Positions 38,885 to 48,280 of a stretch of DNA of 64,000 nt are shown here, one piece after another. Where the stretch lies: the NCBI RefSeq assembly GCF_000184685.1, contig NC_014830.1:744001-808000 (forward strand), given 5' to 3'. The DNA is from Intrasporangium calvum DSM 43043. Its GTDB lineage: Bacteria; Actinomycetota; Actinomycetes; Actinomycetales; Dermatophilaceae. A program made the position numbers and the translations under genes. Below the pieces are notes generated by a model. The model had not been told where the DNA came from, ran no database searches, and was given only the letters and a program-made list of their open reading frames with translations. Each line of letters opens with the position of its first letter. The first letter of the stretch is position 1.

Positions 38885-40383
38885 CGCTCCTCCTGCTGGT
38901 CCCGCTCGTCGCTGCCATCGTCCTGCTCGCGATGCCGGCCGCAGCATCCTCCGACCGCCTCATCGCCCTCGGCGCGGCGTGCGTCACCGCCGTCCTCGGG
39001 GTGGTCGTCGTCTGGGGTGCCCACAGCGTTGATGTGCCCTGGATCCGCAGCCTCGGGATCCGGTGGCACTTCTCCGTCGACGGGCTCTCGGCGGCCCTGG
39101 TCCTGCTGACCTCCCTCCTCGTGGTCGGGGTCGTCCTCCACGCCCTCGCGGGCCCGACGCCCTCCGGGGGCTCCCGGTCGACGTACCTCGGCGCGATCAT
39201 GCTCGTCGAGACCGGTGCGCTCGCCACCTTCCTCGCCCGCGACGCGATCCTCTTCTTCATCGCCTTCGAGGTCGTCCTCATCCCGATGTGGCTGCTCATC
39301 CGGAGGTTCGGCGACGACCACGTCCCCGATGAGACCCGAGCCGACGCGGCCGGCCGGTTCGTCCTCTTCACGGTGTTCGGCTCGACCCTGATGCTCATCG
39401 GCATCCTGCTGCTCGTGGCCCACCAGGGCACCTCGGACCTGGAGGCACTGGCCCGGATGCACGGCGCCGGCCTGGCGCACAGCCTCCAGGTTGCGATCGC
39501 CGCCATCCTCCTGACCGGCCTGGCCGTCAAGGTGCCGCTGTGGCCCCTGCACACGTGGCTGCCGTCGGCCCACACGATCGCCCCGACCGCGGGCTCGGTC
39601 CTCCTGGCCGCCGTGCTCCTCAAGATGGGGACCTACGGCATCGTCCGGGTCGCTGTTGCCGCGGTCCCCGACGGCGTCATCGCGCTGAGCCCGGTCCTCG
39701 CCGCCCTCGGTGCGGTCGGCACCATCTGGGGAGGCCTCGCCTGCCTGGTGGAGCGGGACCTCAAACGGCTCATCGCCTACAGCTCCGTGGCTCACATGGG
39801 GTTCATCGGCATCGCGTTGGCCTCGGGGAGCCACACCGGACTCCAGGCGGCCCTGTTCGCGAACATCGCGCACGGCATCGTCGCCGCGCTCCTCTTCTTC
39901 CTCGTCGGTGACCTCAAGGAGCAGTGGGGTTCGGCGGACCTGTCCACGCCTCGCGTGGCGCTCCGTGACCGGGCCCCCCGCTTCGGCGTCGCCTTCCTCT
40001 TCGGACTCGCTGCGGCCCTCGGCCTCCCCGGCCTCATCAGCTTCTGGGGCGAGTTCCTCTCGCTCTACGCCGCCTGGTCGCCGGCCGAGGGGGTCAACGT
40101 CGGTGTGCTGCGCGGCACGGTCGTCGTCGGGGCCGTGGGCCTGGCCCTCGCCGCTGCCTACGCCCTGCGGGTCGCCCGGATCCTCTGGGCCGGTGAGGGA
40201 GCGCCGGAGATGCCCGTCGGAGCGACCACGGCCAGCGACGTCGTCGTGGACGAGGCCGGGGTCCGGTGGGGCGTCATCCTCACCCTCGTCATCGTGATGG
40301 TCGTCCTGGGCGTCGCGCCCCACCTGCTGCTCACCATCTCCGAGATGGATGCCGCTGCTCTCCTCACGGGGGTGACTCGATGA
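38875..40383 (+). CDS. nuoM: NADH-quinone oxidoreductase subunit M, second copy
   Basis: Antiporter-like subunit, 502 residues, about 14 helices. The Glu helix is FFIAFEVVLIPMWLLIRRFG. The broken-helix region reads KVPLWPLHTWLPSAHTIAPT: the lysine is kept, but the usual LPDAHTEAP has Ser for Asp and Ile for Glu. ATG 38875 overlaps nuoL by ten bases, and the stop overlaps nuoN by four. Confidence 0.93.
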   Translation: MALTLLLLVPLVAAIVLLAMPAAASSDRLIALGAACVTAVLGVVVVWGAHSVDVPWIRSLGIRWHFSVDGLSAALVLLTSLLVVGVVLHALAGPTPSGGSRSTYLGAIMLVETGALATFLARDAILFFIAFEVVLIPMWLLIRRFGDDHVPDETRADAAGRFVLFTVFGSTLMLIGILLLVAHQGTSDLEALARMHGAGLAHSLQVAIAAILLTGLAVKVPLWPLHTWLPSAHTIAPTAGSVLLAAVLLKMGTYGIVRVAVAAVPDGVIALSPVLAALGAVGTIWGGLACLVERDLKRLIAYSSVAHMGFIGIALASGSHTGLQAALFANIAHGIVAALLFFLVGDLKEQWGSADLSTPRVALRDRAPRFGVAFLFGLAAALGLPGLISFWGEFLSLYAAWSPAEGVNVGVLRGTVVVGAVGLALAAAYALRVARILWAGEGAPEMPVGATTASDVVVDEAGVRWGVILTLVIVMVVLGVAPHLLLTISEMDAAALLTGVTR

Positions 40384-41951
40384 ACGGCCTCGAGATCGAC
40401 TACCTGGCCCTCCTGCCTGCGTTGATCCCGGTCGCCGGGATGGTCCTCATCCTCGTCGTCGACCTGGTCAACCCCCGCCTGCGCCAGTTCCCGTTCGCCG
40501 TGGCCGGGCTCGCTGCCATCGCGGCCTCGGTCGCCACCTACCCCGGTCTGGGCCTCGCCCGAGGAGATGCGCAGTCGACGCTCTGTGTGGCGCTCCGTGG
40601 GGGGGTGGTCCCGGCGGGGACCCCGGTCCCCGGCGTGGAGGGCCTGCCGCAGACCTGCTTCTGGCAGGCCGACTCGCTCACCAGCTCGCTGCAGCTGGCC
40701 GCCGGCATCGCCACCCTCGTCGTCGTCCTGCTCGCGTGGCCCCGCACACGGGCAAGGGCGGTGACCGAGGGCACGCGCGAGCCGATCATGGCGATCCTGC
40801 TCCTCACGGCCTTCGCCGGGACCATGGTCGTCGCCGCCAGCCGGGACCTCGGGACGTGGCTCATCGCCCTGGAGCTCGCCACCCTGCCCGTCATCGGTCT
40901 GATCGCCCTCTCCGGCCGTCGAGGTGCGATCGCGGGTGCGGTTCAGCTCCTCGTCACCTCCCTCGTCTCGTTCGCGCTGCTCGTCCTCGGCGCGGCCCTC
41001 TGGCTCGTCGCCACGGGCAGCCCGATGCTCGACGCCGGGGCAGCCCTCGCCGGGGAGGGGTACCAGACAGAAGCGCCCGGTGCCGCCCTGGTGGCCTGGC
41101 CGGACGCCTCCACGGCGATCCTGGCGCTCTCGGTCGTCCTCCTCATCGCCGGCCTCGGCTTCAAGCTCTCGCTGGTGCCGTTCCACGCCTGGACTCCCAC
41201 CGCCTACTCCGGTGCCACCGTGCCGGTGGCGACCTTCCTCGCCACCGTCTCGAAGATCGCGGCGCTCGCGGCGCTCCTCGTCGTCCTGCGCGCCATCAGC
41301 GTCCTGGGCGCCTCCGGGCTCGCCGCGATCGCGCTCCTGGCGGTTCTCAGCATGACGGTGGGCAACCTGATGGCTCTGCGACAGAACGACGTGGTCCGAC
41401 TGTTGGCGTGGTCGACCGTCGCGCAGGCCGGCTGGGTCGTCCTGCCGCTCGTCAGCGTCTCCTCGCTCGGCAACCGGTCGGCCGGCACCTACCTGCTGAC
41501 CTACGTCATCGCGACGACCGTCGCCTTCGCCGTCGTGGCGCTCATGCTCCGCGAGCGGCCTGGGTCGGGCCGGACCCTCGACGCCTACGAGGGTCTCTGG
41601 CATCGCAGCCCGTGGCGTGCCGGGGCCCTCGCCCTGGCGCTCACGTCGCTGGCAGGGCTGCCACCGGGCATCATCGGGCTCGTCGGCAAGGTCGTCGCGC
41701 TTCGGCCGGTGGTGGTCGAGGGCTGGATCTGGCTCGCCGTCATCGCCGCTGCCAACGCGGTCCTCGGCGTGGCGGTCTACCTGCGCTGGCTCCGGCCGGT
41801 CATCTCCACGTCGGCGGCCGCAGAGACCGTGCTGGCGACGACGCGCGGCCCGGGCAGCCGGCGCGTCATCCTGGTCGGCCTGGCGCTCAGCTCCGCGGTG
41901 CTCGTCGTGGTCAGCGTCCAGCCGGACGTCGTGCTCCGCCTCCTGGGCTGA
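40380..41951 (+). CDS. nuoN: NADH-quinone oxidoreductase subunit N, second copy
   Basis: Last gene of operon 2; 523 residues. [20 protein letters not shown] corresponds to [20 protein letters not shown] of copy 1, with Asp replaced by Thr. The lysine of [13 protein letters not shown] remains. The Glu helix is [20 protein letters not shown]. ATG 40380 overlaps nuoM by four bases. The gene ends 24 bases before the convergent esterase gene, with no evident terminator. Confidence 0.92.
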   Translation: [523 protein letters not shown]

Positions 41952-41975
41952 GGTCCGCGTCGGCGCAATCGGCGG

Positions 41976-43016
41976 TCACGAGGGGTAGGTGGGCGCGATC
42001 CGGTGTGCGAGCCAGGCGAGCGCGAGGGGGTAGCGGTACTCGATCGCGCCGTGGCCGGCCTCGAACGTCTCGAAGTGGATCCGGTCGGCGGGCAGCCCGA
42101 TCCGGCGCAGCTCCGCGTCGAAGGCCTGGGCGCCGAGGTCGAGGTACCACTCGTCCCGCGTGCCTGCGTCGATCCAGACGGCCCGCCAGGACCGGACGGC
42201 GTCGACATGGTTCTCGACCATCCGCACCGGGTCCCAGTCGAGCCAGCGTTGCCAGCGCTCGGGCACGAGTCGGCCGCTCCGCGGGTCGAAGGGCAGCAGC
42301 GGAGCTCCTCCGTGTTCGGCCGAGAAGCACGCGGACACGCCGAGGATCATCAGCAGCGTCTGGTCGGCTTCCTTGGTGAAGGCCGTCCGGCTTCGGAAGT
42401 CGTCCCACCACGCGGTGATGTCTCCGTCGTAGTCGCGCAGGAGTCGCACCGCCTTGGCGAAGTCAGGTAGGTAGCAGTACTCGTACAGGGCGTCGCCGGC
42501 GTGTGTGGCCAGGGCCCCGAAGAGGTCCGGTCGGAGCATCGGCGTGATCATCGCTCCGAAGCCTCCGCTCGACTTGCCGCTGATCGCCCGGTGCTCGGGG
42601 GCGGCCGCGGTTCGGTAGTGCTGGTCGACGTAGGGAACCACCTCGTCGCAGAGGTAGGAGTGGTAGGCACCGGTCCCCGGGGAGTCGACGAACTGGCTGC
42701 CTCCGTAGGCGGTCCAGGCGTCGACGTAGACGACGATGGTCGGGGGTGCCTGCCCGTCGGCGAAGACGGCGTCAGCTGTCTCGAGGAAGGGCTGCCGGAA
42801 GGGAGTCCGGTTGCGCCACATGGTGATCTGTCCGGTGTAACCCTGGATGACGTAGACGCTGGCGTAGCGACGGGCGGCCTCCGCGTCGTAGCCGGGTGGT
42901 ACGTAGACCCACAGCGGACGGACGTGGGGGTCCCCCAGCGGGTTCCCGCGCAGCAGGGTGCTCTCGATGACGTGCTCGTCCACACGTCCGGCCAGTTCCG
43001 AGGACCAGGGCAGCAT
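41976..43016 (-). CDS. Alpha/beta-hydrolase esterase (esterase D / enterochelin-esterase-like)
   Basis: A 346-residue hydrolase of the putative-esterase family. The nucleophile elbow is AISGKSSGGFGAM (G-K-S-S-G), the likely acid is in the WIDAGTRDEWYLDLGAQAF segment, and the likely catalytic His is in FEAGHGAIEYRY. No signal peptide is seen, so it should be cytoplasmic. Substrate unknown. ATG 43016 is chosen because minus-strand TACCGT ends six bases before it (leaderless pattern) and because the preceding codons are a shadow. A terminator hairpin of the upstream gene lies at 43073-43109. It converges on nuoN of operon 2. Confidence 0.8.
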   Translation of the reverse strand: MLPWSSELAGRVDEHVIESTLLRGNPLGDPHVRPLWVYVPPGYDAEAARRYASVYVIQGYTGQITMWRNRTPFRQPFLETADAVFADGQAPPTIVVYVDAWTAYGGSQFVDSPGTGAYHSYLCDEVVPYVDQHYRTAAAPEHRAISGKSSGGFGAMITPMLRPDLFGALATHAGDALYEYCYLPDFAKAVRLLRDYDGDITAWWDDFRSRTAFTKEADQTLLMILGVSACFSAEHGGAPLLPFDPRSGRLVPERWQRWLDWDPVRMVENHVDAVRSWRAVWIDAGTRDEWYLDLGAQAFDAELRRIGLPADRIHFETFEAGHGAIEYRYPLALAWLAHRIAPTYPS

Positions 43017-43022
43017 GGGCCC

Positions 43023-43028
43023 ACGGTA
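43023..43028 (-). promoter_or_regulatory. Leaderless -10 box of the esterase gene
   Basis: Minus-strand TACCGT, six bases before ATG 43016. Confidence 0.45.
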
Positions 43029-43072
43029 TGCCTCCCGGAGGTCGGCAGCGGAGCGCAGGTCGGGGATGACAG

Positions 43073-43109
43073 GAGCCAGCCCCGCGGGTGGCGACCGCGG
43101 GGCTGGCTC
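43073..43109 (-). terminator. Hairpin downstream of the LigA-like membrane protein gene
   Basis: Perfect 15-bp GC-rich inverted repeat (arms 43073-43087 and 43095-43109) with a seven-base loop, beginning 68 bases after the stop of the gene at 43177-43779. Confidence 0.7.
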
Positions 43110-43176
43110 TGCTGTTGTTGGTACTGCTCGTGTTGGTGGCTGCCGGGGTGTGCCCTCGGCTACCGTGCGGAGCGGG

Positions 43177-43779
43177 TCAGACGCGAGCCGGCTCGCGCAC
43201 CCCACCTGTGGGGTGGGTCTCCTGGACCGTCTTCGCGTGGCGGAAGCCGAGGAGCGCGAGAACCAGGAGGAGGGCCGCCCCGATGAAGGCGCCGATGCCC
43301 GCGATGCCGGCGATCGTTGCCATGGTGCCGAAGGCGTAGGCGTTGAGCAGCATGCCGCGGAGGGTGTTGCCCATGAAGAGCGTCTGGCGCAGGTTGCCGA
43401 GGGCCGCGACCTCATCCTTGTTGGCGTTGGGGTCCTTCGACAGCTTCATGTACTCGCCCGAGACCTCCTCGTAGGTGCGGTTCTCGGAGCTCGTGTTCAT
43501 GTGGACGAGGATGTAGTGGTCGGCGAAGGCCTTGGCCTGGTCGCCGGTCGTCATCTGGGTCTTGCCGTCGGCCCAGGGCTTGAGCGCCGCCTGGTCCTCG
43601 GCCGACATCTTGGAGATCGCAGCCTCGGCAGGCATCGTGATGCGCTGCTGGCTGAGCTGCTCCTCGACGTTGTTGTTGACGAAGCCACTGGCGTAGGTCA
43701 GCAGCCCGCCTGCGACGAGGAGGACGACGGCCAGGACAAGGCCGGTCCATGAGATGAGGTGGTCAAGCGTCTTGCGCAT
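43177..43779 (-). CDS. Two-TM membrane protein of the actinobacterial LigA-like family
   Basis: A 200-residue protein with one helix near the N-terminus (about residues 10-32), an exposed middle region of some 100 residues, and a second hydrophobic segment (about 150-185). The middle holds ADGKTQMTTGDQAKAFADHY and NRTYEEVSGEYMKL. The layout recalls a family often misnamed aromatic ring-opening dioxygenase LigA in actinobacterial genomes; no enzyme motif is seen. ATG 43779 follows AAGGAGCTAGCG. An 18-bp perfect palindrome resembling a BlaI/CopY operator lies 70 bases upstream and overlaps a possible -10 box, so the gene is probably repressor-controlled. Function unknown. Confidence 0.7.
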   Translation of the reverse strand: MRKTLDHLISWTGLVLAVVLLVAGGLLTYASGFVNNNVEEQLSQQRITMPAEAAISKMSAEDQAALKPWADGKTQMTTGDQAKAFADHYILVHMNTSSENRTYEEVSGEYMKLSKDPNANKDEVAALGNLRQTLFMGNTLRGMLLNAYAFGTMATIAGIAGIGAFIGAALLLVLALLGFRHAKTVQETHPTGGVREPARV

Positions 43780-43849
43780 CGCTAGCTCCTTGTAATGGGA
43801 GGGACTCCCGGTCCCAGGTTCCCTGGTTTCCCCTGGCGAGAGCAACACT

Positions 43850-43867
43850 ACTACTACATGTAGTAGT
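43850..43867. promoter_or_regulatory. BlaI/MecI/CopY-type operator palindrome
   Basis: ACTACTACATGTAGTAGT is a perfect 18-bp palindrome whose core TACTACATGTAGTA matches the TACA..TGTA dyads bound by BlaI/MecI/CopY-type winged-helix repressors. It lies between the LigA-like gene and htpX. No blaI-like gene is in the window. Confidence 0.6.
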
Positions 43868-44054
43868 TGAGAAATCAGCCAGGCGGTTTGTGACCAGGAC
43901 CACGACCGCCAGCCCGGTGGCGACCGCTGCAGAATGACGTTCCATCAACCCAAAGCCGTTCTCCCACAGCGGATTCCAGTCGTCAATGCGGCCCAGCGCG
44001 CCACGGCGTTCCCGCGGCCGGCCAGCCGGGTGCTGCACGGGTCAGCGGGAGCGA

Positions 44055-44068
44055 GCCCAGCGGCATCC
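44055..44068 (-). repeat. Dispersed 14-bp motif, one-mismatch copy
   Basis: GCCCAGCGGCATCC, differing from the reverse motif in one base, 61 bases before htpX. Confidence 0.6.
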
Positions 44069-44128
44069 GGCAACGCCTTCCCAGCGGGCTGTCAGGAACA
44101 CGCGAGAGCCACCGCTCGTTCCACCGAC

Positions 44129-44992
44129 ATGCACAGGCACTTCAACGGGCTCAAGACGGCCGCCCTCTTCGGGGCCATCTGGGCGCTCCTCCTCGGGATC
44201 GGCGCCCTCGTCGGCAACGGTCGCTACATCTGGCTCTTCGCCCTCCTCGGGGTCGCCACGACCGCCTACGGCTACTGGAACTCCGACAAGCTGGCGATCC
44301 GTGCCATGCACGCCTACCCGGTCTCGGAGGCCCAGGCGCCCGTGCTGTACCGCATCGTCCGTGAGCTCTCGACCGCCGCCGGGAAGCCCATGCCGAGGCT
44401 CTACGTCTCGCCGACGCAGGCGCCCAACGCCTTCGCCACCGGCCGCAACCCGCAGAACGCCGCCGTCTGCTGCACCGAGGGCATCCTCGGGCTGCTCGAC
44501 GAGCGCGAGCTGCGCGGGGTGCTCGGGCACGAGCTGATGCACGTCTACAACCGCGACATCCTCACCAGTTCGGTGGCCGCGGCGATCGCCGGTGTCATCA
44601 CCTCGATCGGCCAGATGCTCATGTTCACGAGCATGTTCGGCGGCGGCGACGAGGACCGGCCCAACCCGCTGGCGTTGCTGGCGATGTCGTTCCTCGCCCC
44701 GATGGCCGCGATGATGATCCAGCTCGCGATCAGCCGGACGCGGGAGTACGACGCGGACGAGGACGGCTCCCGCCTGACCGGTGACCCCCTGGCGCTGGCG
44801 TCGGCGCTGCGCAAGCTGGAGGCCGGCGTGGCGAGGGCCCCGCTGTCCCCGCAGCCGCAGATCGTCAACGCCAGCCACATGATGATCGCCAACCCGTTCC
44901 GGGCGCAGGACGTGTCCCGCTTCTTCGCGACGCACCCGCCGATGGCCGACCGGATCGCGCGCCTCGAGGGCCTCGCGGGCCGACCGCAGTGA
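44129..44992 (+). CDS. htpX: Zinc metalloprotease HtpX (M48)
   Basis: Membrane-bound M48 peptidase for membrane-protein quality control; 287 residues, the family length. Helices at about residues 10-50 precede the catalytic [13 protein letters not shown] (HEXXH), a second hydrophobic pair follows ([14 protein letters not shown] and [13 protein letters not shown]), and [26 protein letters not shown] supplies the third zinc ligand Glu. ATG 44129 ([15 protein letters not shown]) is chosen because homologues begin here; the open frame to 43934 lacks family similarity. No good ribosome site is seen. A BlaI-type palindrome about 260 bases upstream could control it. Confidence 0.92.
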   Translation: MHRHFNGLKTAALFGAIWALLLGIGALVGNGRYIWLFALLGVATTAYGYWNSDKLAIRAMHAYPVSEAQAPVLYRIVRELSTAAGKPMPRLYVSPTQAPNAFATGRNPQNAAVCCTEGILGLLDERELRGVLGHELMHVYNRDILTSSVAAAIAGVITSIGQMLMFTSMFGGGDEDRPNPLALLAMSFLAPMAAMMIQLAISRTREYDADEDGSRLTGDPLALASALRKLEAGVARAPLSPQPQIVNASHMMIANPFRAQDVSRFFATHPPMADRIARLEGLAGRPQ

Positions 44993-45124
44993 GGAAACGA
45001 GCGAGGAACGAGCGAGGCCCCGAGCGGAGGGAAGAGGCCCGCAGTTGAGCATCGCGGGAGGGCCGCGGCGGTACTGATCCACAGGTTGCCCTCGGTCGAG
45101 CACGTCCCCCGGCCCTCGATCTGG

Positions 45125-45130
45125 CAGGCT
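45125..45130 (+). promoter_or_regulatory. Possible leaderless -10 box of pepN
   Basis: CAGGCT, seven bases before the pepN ATG; one change from the TAGGCT box of nuo operon 2. Confidence 0.35.
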
Positions 45131-45137
45131 CGCCCTC

Positions 45138-47699
<2,562 letters not shown>

Positions 47700-47738
47700 G
47701 CGGCGCGCTCACGAGCCGCCTGCCACGCCCGCGCCGAC

Positions 47739-48131
47739 TCAGTCCTCCAGCGAGTACGCGACCGCGTGCTGCGGCTGGTAGAGCATGATGTCGTCGGCCC
47801 CCGGGACGCTCATGAAGACGATGCGCCCGAACCTCGCGTCCACCGGGTCCGTCGCGAACTGCGCGCCGCGCGAAGCGAGCTCGGCCATCGTCGAGTCAAG
47901 GTCGTCGCACATCAGCGAGATCGAGTGGTGGCGCGACGTGTGCGTGGCCGGATCGGAGCCTCCCGTGGGATGCACCCCCACCTCGCTCGGGCCGGTCCGG
48001 AAGATGAGCCACTCCGGCTCGCCCTCGGGGACCGCGTCGCTGACGTAGCGCCATTGGAGCACGTCCCGCAGGAACGCCCGGGTGGCGGGAGCGTCGTCCG
48101 AGTAGATGAGCGTGTGCACCGCGGTGATCAT
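47739..48131 (-). CDS. VOC-superfamily (glyoxalase/bleomycin-resistance-like) protein
   Basis: A 130-residue single vicinal-oxygen-chelate domain: ITAVHTLIYSDDAPATRAFLRDVLQWRYV opens the first beta-alpha-beta unit, HHSISLMCDDLDSTMAELASRGAQF the second, and RIVFMSVPGADDIMLYQP closes the fold. Metal-ligand candidates are the His of TAVHT and the Glu/Gln residues of the strands. Substrate unknown. ATG 48131 follows GGAG; the open frame upstream crosses the repeat hairpin at 48180-48223 and is not coding. Such small proteins often act alone. Confidence 0.8.
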   Translation of the reverse strand: MITAVHTLIYSDDAPATRAFLRDVLQWRYVSDAVPEGEPEWLIFRTGPSEVGVHPTGGSDPATHTSRHHSISLMCDDLDSTMAELASRGAQFATDPVDARFGRIVFMSVPGADDIMLYQPQHAVAYSLED

Positions 48132-48179
48132 GCTCCGACGGTAACCCTGCCATGCGCCGGGGGACAGGGCCTCGGAGAG

Positions 48180-48223
48180 CGAGCCCAGCGGCATCCGGAT
48201 TCTTTCGTATGCCGCTGGGCTCG
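48180..48223. repeat. Inverted pair of the dispersed 14-bp motif forming a hairpin
   Basis: A reverse copy with one change (48182-48195) and an exact forward copy (48207-48220) face each other. The two arms GAGCCCAGCGGCAT and ATGCCGCTGGGCTC are perfectly complementary and extend to 15 pairs with a 14-base loop. It lies 58 bases after the SDR stop on the minus strand and could terminate that transcript. Confidence 0.8.
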
Positions 48224-48280
48224 GTCCGCGCGTCGCGCGCCCTCCGGTGGGTGGCTCGCCCCGTGGGCCGACCGGCGACG

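Larger units (their letters stand above)
43780..44128. other. Divergent non-coding region, LigA-like gene / htpX (349 bp)
   Basis: The region holds the BlaI-type palindrome at 43850-43867 and a one-mismatch reverse copy of the dispersed 14-bp motif at 44055-44068. An open frame runs through 43934-44128 into htpX, but its translation (Pro/Arg-rich, no match to the M48 N-terminus) looks non-coding. Nothing else is recognised. Confidence 0.5.

Noticed and set aside
43934-44128. N-terminal extension of htpX from ATG 43934
   Set aside because: The 65 extra residues are Pro/Ala/Arg-rich, contain a repeat copy and have no similarity to the M48 N-terminus; ATG 44129 fits the family.
44993-45060. Short direct repeat (ACGAGCGAGGA twice) after htpX as a terminator or mobile element
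   Set aside because: It is short, imperfect and not inverted, and has no second occurrence that I noticed.
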